A model generated the notes under the pieces. That model saw nothing but the letters and a program-made list of their open reading frames with translations. It did no database searches and had not been told where the DNA came from. This document shows positions 8,802-18,219 of a DNA stretch of 45,795 bases, piece after piece. The translations under genes were made by a program, and so were the position numbers. Every line of letters begins with the position of its first letter. Within the stretch, counting starts at the first letter, position 1. This stretch comes from Verrucomicrobiota bacterium. Its GTDB lineage: Bacteria; Verrucomicrobiota; Verrucomicrobiia; Limisphaerales; UBA8199. The stretch spans positions 1-45,795 of the forward strand of contig JAAYVL010000178.1 in assembly GCA_012517205.1 (NCBI GenBank), written 5' to 3'.

Positions 8802-9096
8802 ATTCTAACAATCTGTCGTGGCCGCAGCAATCGCCTTTTTGCCGCACGGATTCACCCTTGGGTATTGCTCCCAGCAAGAGAGGCTGGTGACTCCCGAAAC
8901 GACGGGCCAATCAAACCGGACATTGGCGCATTTACATCTATTCGGGTTAAGCATGCCCTGCTTAGGAGCCGGGTCACTCTCTGTGAATATAGTGACGATT
9001 CCATTTCTTTCTCACGGAGGAGGCACATGTCCGTTCAAGCCCAGTGCCTGGTGACAAAATGACGGAACGCCGGCGGGAGACAGTGGAGGAGCAGAA

Positions 9097-10251
9097 TTAT
9101 TTCTGGCCCAGCACCTCCTGATAAACCTCCAGGTGCCGCCGGACGATTACCTCCGGGTGGTAGCGGGTACGCATAACTTGGCCCGCGCCGTGTGCGCGCG
9201 GAAAGCCGCTTTGAATCCAATGCGCCAGCGCCCGGGTTAAACCGGACCAATCCTCCCCGTGGAATAATTCCGCGCCGGGCACTCCCTCCGCAATATCCAC
9301 CACGCCCCCCACGCGGGCCGCGAAGAGTTTCAGGTCGCGGGCGAGTCCTTCTGCCACCGCTAATCCAAAAGACTCCGCAGGCGAGAAATGCACCATCCCC
9401 GATGCCGCGTCGAAGAGTTCAACCAGTTCAAGGCTGGTTTTTGTCCCGATCCACCTTGCGCAGCCCTGTTTCTCCAAGGGTTTGAGGCTTTCCTGGAAGG
9501 CGTTTCCATAGGGATGGTTGGGAGTTATATTGCCGACAAACAGGAACTCGAAGGCCAATCCCTGCTGCGCGAGCTCATGCGCTACCTTCAACAATTCCAA
9601 CTGTCGTTTCCGGGGGGCGATCAGGCCCAGGTTCACCAGGCGGCACCGGTTGTGGCGGGTGGGAACTGGCGCGGGGGCAAAGAATTCCTGCCGCAGCGCA
9701 TGGGCCACGCGCCAGACCCGCCGCGTTCGCGGGCGGACCAGTTGTTCTGTGTAGGCCGAGTTGCAGAGCACGCCCAGGGTTCGTTTCAGCGCGAGAGTCT
9801 CCAGTCGCCCCGCCAGCCAGAGGTAGCTGCCAACGCGCTCCTGAAACAGCCGGGCCAATTCAGCCATATTGCCGTGGATTGTGATTACGTTGGGAAAACC
9901 CGAGAAGACCGCGCTAAGGGCGCAATCGTGTTCGGTGCCATGGCCATGTACGAGGTCTGGCCGGATTTCCCGCAGTTTCTTTCGGACGGCCCGGATGCAC
10001 CCTTGGAAGCCGGTGCGCATCCAGCCAATCTTTGGCACAAAGAGGCTATGGTAGAAAATGTTGGGGGCCAGCTTTTGCGGAGAGGTCATGCGCACCCGCG
10101 CGCAGGAGACCACATGCACTTCGAGTTCCGGCCTCTGCTTAAAGCCCTCCAGCAGCGCCTCGGGCGCGGTGCCGAAATGCGGGACCGGCGTGCCGTAGTC
10201 CCTTTGCATGTCGCGATTGTCGGTGGTCAGAAAGGCGACTTTTATTTTCAA
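9097..10251 (-). CDS. Family 4 glycosyltransferase
   Basis: Protein of 384 residues with two Rossmann domains (GT-B fold). The acceptor domain has DLVHGHGTEHDCAL and VITIHGNMAELARLF; the donor domain shows LVNLGLIAPRKRQLELLK near residue 205 and the E-x7-E motif region SPAESFGLAVAEGLA near 310, which binds the nucleotide sugar. The C-terminal helix is RTRYHPEVIVRRHLEVYQEV. It transfers a sugar with retention of configuration, presumably onto the glycan of this locus. The apparent start is TTG at 10251, since MKIKVAFLTTD is the natural N-terminus and no ATG is available; GAAG lies very close upstream. It is separated from the dehydratase gene by about 295 bases without visible genes. Confidence 0.87.
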   Translation of the reverse strand: MKIKVAFLTTDNRDMQRDYGTPVPHFGTAPEALLEGFKQRPELEVHVVSCARVRMTSPQKLAPNIFYHSLFVPKIGWMRTGFQGCIRAVRKKLREIRPDLVHGHGTEHDCALSAVFSGFPNVITIHGNMAELARLFQERVGSYLWLAGRLETLALKRTLGVLCNSAYTEQLVRPRTRRVWRVAHALRQEFFAPAPVPTRHNRCRLVNLGLIAPRKRQLELLKVAHELAQQGLAFEFLFVGNITPNHPYGNAFQESLKPLEKQGCARWIGTKTSLELVELFDAASGMVHFSPAESFGLAVAEGLARDLKLFAARVGGVVDIAEGVPGAELFHGEDWSGLTRALAHWIQSGFPRAHGAGQVMRTRYHPEVIVRRHLEVYQEVLGQK

Positions 10252-10534
10252 AGCTTCAATTCAAATTTGCCTGACTAAGGGACTCATTCCCCGCTGGGGC
10301 CGAGCGTCCAACCATTGAGTCAGTCATTGATTATCGGTTGCCGCGGCCCGGGTACGGCCTGGTCCAACTTCTTATTGCCGGGCCGGAATAATCGGCGGGG
10401 TTGATGTTCGCCGCAACTCAAATATTGCCCGGTTGATAAACGCGGGGTGATTCACACTCCATTCCTGGCCGCAATAGAGACGGCCGCGGAGCGCATTTGG
10501 TTCCGCCCCTTTGCGGTTTCCTTGAGTTTCCGGG

Positions 10535-13216
10535 TCAGGGCCAGGGGTGGCTGGGGTGCTTCTTTTGGAGTGCGGGCTTGAGTTTGGGATAAGCGTTCGC
10601 CCGGAAAGCCGGCCAATGGCAGGTGGCTTCGAGGCGTTTGCCGTCCGGCGCGCAGAGCCAGAGTTTAACTGGCACCCGGCCTTCGCAGACGTGGGGATGC
10701 GCCTGGAGCGCGAAGCATTCGTGCAGTTTCACCTGGAGTTCGGGCGGGCTTGGCTGGTTATCCTTATCCTGGGCAGACTCGGCGTAAAGCAGCTTCAGCT
10801 TCCGGCCATCCGGCCAGGGAATGCGGGCGGGCGCGAGTTCGTCCAGCCAGCCGGCTCGCTCGCGGCCCAGGGCGTACAGAAAGCTCTCGGTCAACGGCGT
10901 CGCCTGCGCCTCTTTGGCCAGCGTCAACCCCGCAAAGGCGCGTGCCATGCATTGGCGGAGGGCTTTGTCATCGAAGGACGGAAATTCCAATTCGGGCAGG
11001 GCGGCCGCCACCAGGTTTACGCGGTTGATGAACTGCTTTGCCTCGTGGTTGAACAGGGGCAGCGCGAACCAGCCTTTCTGGTGCGCTTCGGCCAGGCAGT
11101 GGCCGGAAGCCGCGGGATCGGTCTCGCGCTGGTGCTCGTGGTGGATGATGAGGTCGCGGAAGCGAACCAGCCTGACGGCGGCGACGCGCTTGTGCGCGCG
11201 GTCGTAAAGGTGTTCCACCCGGGCCGCGAGTTGCTCCGGGAAGACTTCCTCGATCCATTCGCGCTTTACGGCCGTTGCCAGTCCAAGCAGCGTCCGGGGC
11301 TCCGTGCCGCGCCCGGCGACTTCGCGCAGGACAGCGGCCACGAATAGCGGGGCGGATTGCACGACGCTCTCGCGCATCAGCGTTCCGCGCCGCCCCTCGG
11401 TCAGCTCGCATTCGAGTGTTCCCTGATCGCGCCGGAGGCAGAGTTGGTCAATGAAGCCGGTCATGAGGCAGCGGGGCAGGGCGTCGTCTGAAACCGGGCT
11501 GGGCGGGGAGAGAGGCGGGGTCAGGTTATCCGCAGTCTGCGAGCCCGTCGCCGTGTTTTTGATCAGCCCTTGTTGCCGGGCGATTTGCAGCAATTGCGCA
11601 AAAGTCTGCTCCACCAGCCGCGCCGTTTGGGCGTGGATGCCATAGCGGCGGCAGCTTTCGGCGCTGAACGAGTGATTCCGGGCGAACTGGAAGGCACGCA
11701 TGAGCGTGTAGAAATCCGACTCCGGGCTGGCCTCGAACAGTTCGCGCGCCTTTTGGACCGGTTTGTCATCACGGCCCAGGCGCATTAGCAGATCGCGCCC
11801 ACTGACCAGGGCGGCGCACAAAGCTGCGGACGGCACGCAATCGAACCGGGCGGCCTCGACCAGCATGCGCGAGTAGCGTGGGTGCATTGGCAGCTTGAGC
11901 ATCTGCCGTCCAATCGGCGTCAGACCGGCAGCGCCGGAGGAGGCCGCGGGCCCTTGCGGGGGCGGTTCCCGCAGTGCTCCCAGCGTAAGCAGCAGTTGCT
12001 CCGCCCGTTCCACGGCGGATGGGTCGGGTTTGTCCAGCCAATCAAACGCGGCGGCGTGCTGGATGCCCAGGGAATGGAGCAGCAGCACCACTTCGGCGAG
12101 GTCGCTGCGCTGGATTTCCGGCGTGTTGCGTTCGGGGCGGTTCAACTGGCCGCTTTCGGTCCAGAGCCGGAGGCAGGTGCCCGGCGCGGTGCGCCCGGCG
12201 CGTCCCTTGCGTTGCTCGGCCGAAGCGCGGCTGATGGGCTCGATGAAAAGCGTGTTAATGCCGCGTTCGGCGTCGTAGCGCGCGATGCGCGCCAGCCCGC
12301 TATCAACCACGTGGCGGATGCCATCAATGGTGACCGAGGTTTCCGCGACGTTGGTGGCGACGACCACCTTGCGGAGGGAACTGGGCGCGAAAGCAAGGTC
12401 CTGCTGCTCGGGCGGCAGGTCGCCGTGCAGGGGGATCAGTGCCAGGCGCTCGGGGCTGCGAAGGGTGCGGAGGGCGGCGAGGGTGGCGTTGATTTCGGCC
12501 ATGCCGGGCATGAAGACCAGGATGTCGCCGGGGTCGCCCGCGTTGATGATTTGCTCGACGGCATCGGCGGCCTGCTCTGGGATTGGCCGTTCGTCCCGCC
12601 GGTTCAAATAGCGCACCGCGACGGGGAAACTCTGCCCTTCAGACAGCAGAATCGGCGCTCCTCCCGTCTCCCCTCCCAGGTATTGCGCCACCGGTTCCGC
12701 CTCAAGCGTGGCGGACATGACCGCCAGCTTAAGCTCGGGCCGGTCGGTCTGCTGCAAGCGTTTTACCAGGGCCAGCGCGACATCGCTCAGCAGGTTGCGC
12801 TCATGGAATTCGTCGAAGAGGACCGCCCCCACATTCGATAGCGTCCGGTCGTCTTGCAGCCACCGCAGGAGAATCCCCTCCGTGACGTAGCTGATGCGGG
12901 TGCCGAGGCTGGTTTGATCATCGAAACGAATCTGGTAGCCGACCTCCGTCCCGAGGGGGCATTGGCGCTCCCACGCAACCCGCGCCGCCACCGTCCGTGC
13001 CGCTACGCGGCGGGGTTGGAGCACGACAATCTTTTTGCCGCCGGCCAATCCGGCCTCGAGCAGCATTTGCGGGACCTGGGTAGTCTTGCCCGAGCCTGTC
13101 GGAGCCACGAGCACCAATCGGTTCCCCGTTCGCAGGATGTGAACAATCTGCGAATGGATCTCCCGGATGGGTAGTGCGCTGGGGGTCACAGCGTCAGGCC
13201 GGTTTGCGTGCAGCAC
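10535..13216 (-). CDS. hrpB: HrpB-like ATP-dependent DExH helicase
   Basis: Protein of 893 residues, close to the usual HrpB length. Motifs in order: Walker [11 protein letters not shown] (about residue 39), [11 protein letters not shown] (motif Ia), [14 protein letters not shown] (motif II, DEFH), SAT (motif III), [20 protein letters not shown] (motif V) and [12 protein letters not shown] (motif VI). The helicase-associated domain and the HrpB-specific C-terminal region follow. The family is bacterial DEAH/RHA-like and its physiological RNA substrate is unclear. The start is probably GTG 13216, with GTG 13189 as an alternative. It stands alone, next to a tRNA on the same strand. A proline-rich insert ([11 protein letters not shown]) near residue 555 looks like a linker. 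Confidence 0.92.
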   Translation of the reverse strand: MLHANRPDAVTPSALPIREIHSQIVHILRTGNRLVLVAPTGSGKTTQVPQMLLEAGLAGGKKIVVLQPRRVAARTVAARVAWERQCPLGTEVGYQIRFDDQTSLGTRISYVTEGILLRWLQDDRTLSNVGAVLFDEFHERNLLSDVALALVKRLQQTDRPELKLAVMSATLEAEPVAQYLGGETGGAPILLSEGQSFPVAVRYLNRRDERPIPEQAADAVEQIINAGDPGDILVFMPGMAEINATLAALRTLRSPERLALIPLHGDLPPEQQDLAFAPSSLRKVVVATNVAETSVTIDGIRHVVDSGLARIARYDAERGINTLFIEPISRASAEQRKGRAGRTAPGTCLRLWTESGQLNRPERNTPEIQRSDLAEVVLLLHSLGIQHAAAFDWLDKPDPSAVERAEQLLLTLGALREPPPQGPAASSGAAGLTPIGRQMLKLPMHPRYSRMLVEAARFDCVPSAALCAALVSGRDLLMRLGRDDKPVQKARELFEASPESDFYTLMRAFQFARNHSFSAESCRRYGIHAQTARLVEQTFAQLLQIARQQGLIKNTATGSQTADNLTPPLSPPSPVSDDALPRCLMTGFIDQLCLRRDQGTLECELTEGRRGTLMRESVVQSAPLFVAAVLREVAGRGTEPRTLLGLATAVKREWIEEVFPEQLAARVEHLYDRAHKRVAAVRLVRFRDLIIHHEHQRETDPAASGHCLAEAHQKGWFALPLFNHEAKQFINRVNLVAAALPELEFPSFDDKALRQCMARAFAGLTLAKEAQATPLTESFLYALGRERAGWLDELAPARIPWPDGRKLKLLYAESAQDKDNQPSPPELQVKLHECFALQAHPHVCEGRVPVKLWLCAPDGKRLEATCHWPAFRANAYPKLKPALQKKHPSHPWP

Positions 13217-13416
13217 GGGATGGCCAGCCGTGAGTTGCGGGGCCTGCCGTTGCGCGTCCGGGAGGACCGGAAGGCGGGTTCCGTTTGCAAGAGCCGGAGG
13301 CTAATCCAAAGCACCAGGTGCGGAGGCATAGTGTCTTTAGTGGGGGATTGTAGCCGGCGGACACGGCAAATGCACCAGCAAATCCGGAATGCCTCGCCCC
13401 GGGCGGGCTGGGGAAG

Positions 13417-13492
13417 TGGTGGAGCCGAGGGGAGTCGAACCCCTGACCTTCTCATTGCGAACGAGACGCTCTGCCAACTGAGCTACGACCCC
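13417..13492 (-). tRNA. tRNA-Ala (anticodon CGC)
   Basis: The reverse strand folds into a full cloverleaf. The acceptor stem is GGGGTCG/CGGCTCC and contains the G3-U70 pair that identifies alanine tRNAs. The D arm carries AGCTCAGTTGGCAGAGC, the anticodon loop is TTCGCAA (anticodon CGC, reads GCG) and the T arm has GGTTCGACTCC. CCA is encoded at 13419-13417. The start is 200 bases downstream, on the same strand, of nothing but the HrpB gene's upstream region. Confidence 0.95.
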
Positions 13493-13800
13493 ATTCCACT
13501 AAATCAGGCGAACATACTTTACGCATAAGAGCCGGGCTTGCGCAACAAAGATTTCAAGTGGAGCTAGATCGCGAACCGGGCGATGCGGGGCGAGGCGTTT
13601 TGCGTCGAATTGTGGTTCAGGCGCACCCGGGGAGAGTTTTTCATTAACCTTTGCGATGCCTGGTTGCTGCATCGGTTGCTTGCGTTGGCACGGGACCTTT
13701 GCGAAGATCAGGAAGTAGGTGGGGCGCTTTATGCGATAGAGGGGATTGCAGGGCGAGCTACGGACGGCTTGCAGGTGCGAACGCGGTTGGTGGCAAAAGC
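13493..13800. other. Spacer between the two tRNA genes
   Basis: Roughly 308 bases between a reverse-strand tRNA-Ala and a forward tRNA-Leu. They are divergent, so the spacer should hold both promoters. I see no confident -35/-10 pair and no gene. A forward frame at 13583-13852 runs into the tRNA and is not credible as protein. Confidence 0.5.
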
Positions 13801-13888
13801 GCCGGTGTGGCGAAATGGCAGACGCACAGGACTTAAAATCCTGGGCCCTTAAAAAGGCGTGTGGGTTCGAGTCCCACCACCGGCACCA
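13801..13888 (+). tRNA. tRNA-Leu (anticodon TAA)
   Basis: An 88-base cloverleaf with the long variable arm of class II tRNAs. The acceptor stem is GCCGGTG/CACCGGC with discriminator A and encoded CCA (13886-13888). The anticodon loop is CTTAAAA, giving anticodon TAA (reads UUA). The variable arm GGGCCCTTAAAAAGGCGT and T-loop GGTTCGAGTCC are in place. Confidence 0.95.
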
Positions 13889-14169
13889 GCTCGATTTGGC
13901 ATGATTGTGTTTGCTCCGAGCTGCGGGGCCACAAAAGACCTTCCATTGCCGATACCGCTTTTACTGCCCCGCCTGCCCAGGGATTCCTGTTGGCAAGATC
14001 GCGCCGTGTCATCTTCCAGGTGCTGGTTTTAGGCACAAACTATGGTCCGGAAGTCCAAGCTGTTCACGAGGAGAACGATATTGGAGTGCGGCGGCGGCTA
14101 TTCCGCTGCTGAAGCCGCGGAGGCGGCAGCGACCGGATTTGGCCGTGGCTGCTTTTGTCGCAGTGCCAG

Positions 14170-15180
14170 CTACTTTGCTTTCACCACCCACCCGGGTTTG
14201 ACTTCGGCATTGCCGGAATAAGAGGCTTTGCTGCGATCGGCTTGGACAGTTTGAAGGATGACCTCGCCGATCAGCTTTTCCTCCGAGAAAACGACCGCAC
14301 CGCTGGCATCTTTAATGTCCACGGTTTCGTAGAGATCAAGCTTGTCGCCGACTTTGAATCCCAGGTTGCTGCCCAGGGAAACGATGACGGCGTCTTTGCC
14401 GGCCACGGCAAGCACTTTGCCGGGGGTGGCGCGGGCGGCTTGCGCGGCAGCCTGGGCGGCGGCAGCTTGCTGGCTGGCCGCGTTGGCTTTTTGCTTGCGG
14501 CGGCCAGATTCAGGCAACGAGAAGGCACGGACATCTTCCGTAATTTGGTTGAGCGCGGTGACGGTAGCCTTGCCCAGGGCGCTATCCATAAACTCCTTGT
14601 TGTCGAATCCGATGCCCCCGCCGTGGCCGGTGACGTTGACGCCCACATCAAAGCCCGTGCCTTTTTGGGCGGCGGTAGCGGAGCCGGTTTTAATGATTTT
14701 GCGCGTGGCCGCATCCACGAGGCGCCAGTCAATGCGCACGTCGGCGGTCGTTTGTTTGAGCCCGAGGTTGCCCAGGCTGCCCGGGACAAAGCCGCCCAGG
14801 CCGACCTTTGTTTGCTTGTTTCCAAAGCGCGTCACCTTGGCGGTGAGCATAAAATCCGCCGCCGCAAAACCTCCTTTTTCCACCTTCTCGTCTTGCTGCA
14901 CCCAGCCATTCTCGCCCAGCTTGATCTCATCCATCAGCGTGCCGAGTTGGGTGCTTTCAAGCACCTGGAACTTGTTGAGTTTGCCCATTTCGGTGATGAG
15001 CATTTCGCTGAGGCCCTGGCCCAGAGCTGGCTGCCAGTACTGAATGGCCGTGGTGTCACCGCTGAACGGGGCGACGATCAGGGACGGCAGCGTGTCCTCC
15101 GCGGCCAGAGTATATCCGGTAATTCCCGCCGCCAACATCGCATGGTATAAAAATGCCAGAAGGTTCTTTTTCATGTTCAT
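14170..15180 (-). CDS. CsgG-like exported protein with FlgT-like C-terminal domain
   Basis: Protein of 336 residues. An N-terminal signal peptide (KKNLLAFLYHAMLAAGITGYTLA, about residues 4-26) likely ends at LAAE. Residues 30-225 resemble the CsgG/HfaB family, with LGQGLSEMLITEM, FQVLESTQL and ADFMLTAKVTRFG, followed by DVRIDWRLVDAATRKII. CsgG proteins form outer-membrane secretion pores and normally carry a lipobox cysteine; none is present here. An alanine-rich linker (residues 238-255) leads to a C-terminal domain (GKVLAVAGKDAVIVSLGSN, GFKVGDKLDLYE) like the FlgT C-terminus. The protein is probably periplasmic or outer-membrane associated, but a pore function is unproven. No curli genes are nearby. 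The start is MNMKKN, or the second Met. Confidence 0.75.
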   Translation of the reverse strand: MNMKKNLLAFLYHAMLAAGITGYTLAAEDTLPSLIVAPFSGDTTAIQYWQPALGQGLSEMLITEMGKLNKFQVLESTQLGTLMDEIKLGENGWVQQDEKVEKGGFAAADFMLTAKVTRFGNKQTKVGLGGFVPGSLGNLGLKQTTADVRIDWRLVDAATRKIIKTGSATAAQKGTGFDVGVNVTGHGGGIGFDNKEFMDSALGKATVTALNQITEDVRAFSLPESGRRKQKANAASQQAAAAQAAAQAARATPGKVLAVAGKDAVIVSLGSNLGFKVGDKLDLYETVDIKDASGAVVFSEEKLIGEVILQTVQADRSKASYSGNAEVKPGWVVKAK

Positions 15181-15566
15181 ATTCTCGCTAACTTATTCTT
15201 TGACTGATCTTCAAGGGTGCGCCAGCAGGACCAACCATGTCCAGCTTGGTCCCGCAGGCTAACCGATGATGCTAAGCTCTGCCATAGAATGCCCGGTTGT
15301 CAACGGGTTAGTGCAAATTGATACGGCTGGCACTGGCGGTACGCCTTCCGGGGTCTGCTCCGTCCCGAGGGGCCTGAAAACCGTCAAAACCGCGAGGGAG
15401 ACAGCTGTTCGGCAGGACTAGTCGGCTCGGGGCCCGGCCAGGCTGTTAGCCCAGGCAAGAATTTTCAAACAAAAGTCTTGTGTCGGCAGGGGCAAACAGG
15501 TAGATAGTTAGGTGTGATTTTCAACCACTCATATTAGGAGTTGTAAGTTAACCTTTTCTCACATTT
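15181..15566. other. Divergent spacer with a 7-bp inverted repeat
   Basis: 386 bases between the reverse-strand CsgG-like gene and the forward zinc-ribbon gene, so it should contain both promoters. A perfect short hairpin, GGACCAA (15228-15234) and TTGGTCC (15246-15252) with an 11-base loop, lies 48 bases upstream of the CsgG-like start, inside its probable leader. No gene is seen. Confidence 0.5.
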
Positions 15567-15971
15567 ATGAATATCATTCTGCAAGATTTGTTGGAACTCC
15601 AGACGCTGGAGTTTGGCGAAGCCACCGGGAAGAATATCGAGGCGAGAGTGGCCGCGTTGCGCGCCAAACTGCCGCCGCCTATTGTTGGCCATTACGATCG
15701 CCTCCGAGTTCGGGGGAGGAAGGGCATGGCAATGGTGCGGAATCAGGTTTGCACGGGGTGCCATATGCGTGTGCCTATCGGGACGATCACGGAGTTGATG
15801 CGGGGCGAAGATATCCAACTTTGCGAAAGCTGCGCCCGCTATCTCTACCTGCCGGATTCAGCGAAAACCGAGGTGAAGAAACCCGAGGAGACGGCGAAAC
15901 CGAAGGCGAAAGCCAAAGTAAAAGCACCGGCCAAACCGCGCAAGCGCCGCTCGGTGACATCCGCCGCTTAA
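15567..15971 (+). CDS. Small C4 zinc-ribbon protein with basic tail
   Basis: Protein of 134 residues. Residues 1-60 are probably helical (LLELQTLEF... AALRAKLP). The zinc ribbon is CTGCHMRVP (about residues 65-73) paired with CESCARYLYL (near 88), giving two CxxC pairs spaced like the C4-type zinc-ribbon proteins (CdsZ/zf-RING_7 type). The last 40 residues are lysine-, alanine- and proline-rich (KPKAKAKVKAPAKPRKRR), suggesting nucleic acid contact. Its role is unknown; related proteins have been linked to transcription or translation. It lies 157 bases upstream of the hydrogenase-4-like operon on the same strand but need not belong to it. Confidence 0.78.
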   Translation: MNIILQDLLELQTLEFGEATGKNIEARVAALRAKLPPPIVGHYDRLRVRGRKGMAMVRNQVCTGCHMRVPIGTITELMRGEDIQLCESCARYLYLPDSAKTEVKKPEETAKPKAKAKVKAPAKPRKRRSVTSAA

Positions 15972-16128
15972 AACGCCGTTAATCAGGATTTAATGAGTCG
16001 AGCCGGCGTGAGCTGCACGGCTTGAAGGAGCATTGGACTGCCCTTGACGCTTATTCCCCTGTGATTTCCCAAACGACGATTCCTGTTGTCTCCCGGCAGG
16101 CTTTCGGAAATATCTGCCGACGGCAGAA

Positions 16129-18219
16129 ATGAATGGCAATGTTATAGACCTGCCGTCCTCCTTCCTTCTGCAGTGCGCCTTATGGGCCTACGTGGCGGGG
16201 GGGCTGGGCAGCCTGATCGCATGGCGGCGGGACCGTCTTGCCACCCTGATTGGGTTCGGCGGTGCCACCCTGGCTTCGGGGTGCGGAATAAGCGCGGCGA
16301 TATTGACGCTCGCGGCGTGGCCAGCGTCGGCGGGGAAGGCGTTTGCACTCGGGGCTTCGGGCGTTCCCTCATTGCCGCTGATCGTCCAACTGGACCCGCT
16401 CGGGGCTTTCTTTGTGCTCATCGTTTCAGTTCTGGCACTGGCCTTATCCGTGTACTCATTCGGGTATGTGCGAGGATATTATGGGCGCAGGAATGTCGGT
16501 TTGCTTGGAGCCTTCTATAACGCACTGCTGCTGGCGACGACGCTGGTGTTCGTCGCGTCGAATGCGCTTTTCTTTCTTATCCTGTGGGAGATTATGGCCC
16601 TGACGGCGTATTGCCTGGTCAGCTTCGAGCATGAGCGTCCGGAGACGCGCAATGCCGGCGTGCTTTTCTTTATCATGTCGCACCTTGGCACGGGTTGTCT
16701 GATCCTTGGTTTCCTGCTGTTATTTCAGGCGGCGGGCCAGGTTCTGGGCAATTATGGTCCGGACTCATACTCTTTTGAAAGTTTTCGCGCGTTGGGCAAT
16801 AGCCTGCCGCCCGGGCCGCGAAATGCCGCCTTTTTGCTGTTCCTGGTCGGTTTTGGAGTGAAGGCCGGCATTGTACCGTTGCATATTTGGCTGCCGGCAG
16901 CTCATCCGGTGGCGCCCAGCAATGCATCGGCCTTGCTGTCCGGGGTGATGATTAAAACCGGCATTTATGGGCTAACGCGCGTGCTGTTCGACTTTATGGG
17001 CACGCCGCCGAACTGGTGGGGCGTGACCCTCTTGACGTTGGGAACCCTGTCCGCGGTGCTGGGGGTGCTTTACGCGCTCATGGAGCACGACTTGAAGCGG
17101 TTGCTGGCGTATAGCAGCATTGAGAATATCGGCATCATCCTGATGGGGTTGGGCGCGGCCTTGATGTTTTTGCATACGCAGCATCCGGTGCTGGCGTCGC
17201 TGGCGCTCATCGCGGGGCTCTATCACACACTCAACCATGCGTTCTTCAAGGCGCTGCTGTTTCTGGGGGCGGGCGCTGTTCAGCATGCGTTGCATACACG
17301 CAACATGGAGGAAATGGGAGGCCTGATAAAACGGATGCCGCAGACGGCTTTCTGCTTCCTCCTGGGGGCCGTGGCGATTTCGGCTTTGCCGCCGTTGAAT
17401 GGCTTTGTCAGCGAATGGCTCACCTACCAGTCACTGCTGCAAGGTTTCGGGACTACGGGCAGCTTGGTGAAGCTGGTGTTTCCCTTGAGTGGCGCCATGC
17501 TGGCACTGACGGGCGCATTGGCGGCGGCATGCTTCGTGAAGGCGTTCGGCATTACGTTCCTGGCTCAACCGCGCAGCGAACCGGCAGCGCAGGCGCGCGA
17601 AGCGTCTCCGGCGATGCTGTCCGGGATGGGGCTGCTCGCTGCCGGTTGTGTTTTCCTGGGGCTTTTCCCGACGGCCTTGATCACCCTGTTTGGGCCGCTG
17701 ACACAACAACTGCTGGGCCAGCCGTTGCCCGGGTACCTTGTGGCCGGCCACGGTTGGATACTGGGCAACACGCAGGAACTGGGGGGAACGGTCTCCACGC
17801 CGGGCATCGTGCTTGCGGGGATTTGCCTGTTGCCGGTGCCGCTGGTGTTGTGGCTGTTCTTTGGGCGGCGAACGCGGGTGCGCATCGGCCCGACGTGGGA
17901 CTGCGGACTGCGAGGATTGACGCCGCACATGCAATATAGCGCTACTGGCTTCTCCAAACCCTTGCGGGTAATCTTCAAAGCCCTGTTCCGGCCCCGGCGC
18001 GAGATGCAGCGAGAGTATGATTACTCGCCGTATTTTGCCACCACCCTGCGGTTCGAGAGTCGGATTGAGGAAGCATTTGTCACTCGCCTTTATCGGCCTC
18101 TGAAACGGCGCATCCTCCTGACCTCCCGTCGCATGCGCGCGTTGCAGGCGGGGAGCATACAGGCCTATCTCATCTACATTTTCGTCACGCTGCTGCTGCT
18201 GCTGATATTTGCCTTGTGA
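16129..18219 (+). CDS. hyfB: Hydrogenase-4-like antiporter subunit (HyfB/HycC type)
   Basis: Protein of 696 residues with about 16 membrane segments, from the NuoL/MrpA antiporter family in its HyfB/HycC form. Charged residues expected for ion translocation are present: Glu in LILWEIMALTAY (TM5 region), Lys in GFGVKAGIVPLHIWLP (TM7), the MEHDLKRLLAYSSIENIG stretch, and Lys in LNHAFFKALLFLGAG. The C-terminal tail (WDCGLRGLTPHMQYSATGFS) is specific to the HyfB branch. It should pump protons or sodium when the peripheral arm passes electrons. First gene of the operon; its stop overlaps the next start by four bases (GTGA). The ATG at 16129 has no strong Shine-Dalgarno. Because the partner large subunit lacks the nickel site, 'hydrogenase' describes ancestry only. 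Confidence 0.9.
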   Translation: MNGNVIDLPSSFLLQCALWAYVAGGLGSLIAWRRDRLATLIGFGGATLASGCGISAAILTLAAWPASAGKAFALGASGVPSLPLIVQLDPLGAFFVLIVSVLALALSVYSFGYVRGYYGRRNVGLLGAFYNALLLATTLVFVASNALFFLILWEIMALTAYCLVSFEHERPETRNAGVLFFIMSHLGTGCLILGFLLLFQAAGQVLGNYGPDSYSFESFRALGNSLPPGPRNAAFLLFLVGFGVKAGIVPLHIWLPAAHPVAPSNASALLSGVMIKTGIYGLTRVLFDFMGTPPNWWGVTLLTLGTLSAVLGVLYALMEHDLKRLLAYSSIENIGIILMGLGAALMFLHTQHPVLASLALIAGLYHTLNHAFFKALLFLGAGAVQHALHTRNMEEMGGLIKRMPQTAFCFLLGAVAISALPPLNGFVSEWLTYQSLLQGFGTTGSLVKLVFPLSGAMLALTGALAAACFVKAFGITFLAQPRSEPAAQAREASPAMLSGMGLLAAGCVFLGLFPTALITLFGPLTQQLLGQPLPGYLVAGHGWILGNTQELGGTVSTPGIVLAGICLLPVPLVLWLFFGRRTRVRIGPTWDCGLRGLTPHMQYSATGFSKPLRVIFKALFRPRREMQREYDYSPYFATTLRFESRIEEAFVTRLYRPLKRRILLTSRRMRALQAGSIQAYLIYIFVTLLLLLIFAL

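Noticed and set aside
13208..13528. Forward frame with the phrase [20 protein letters not shown]
   Set aside because: It is the antisense reading of the tRNA-Ala gene and its flank, a well-known false protein; the tRNA cloverleaf explains the sequence.
13833..14036. Reverse frame with VVGLEPTRLFKGPGF
   Set aside because: This is the antisense reading of the tRNA-Leu gene, another classic false protein.
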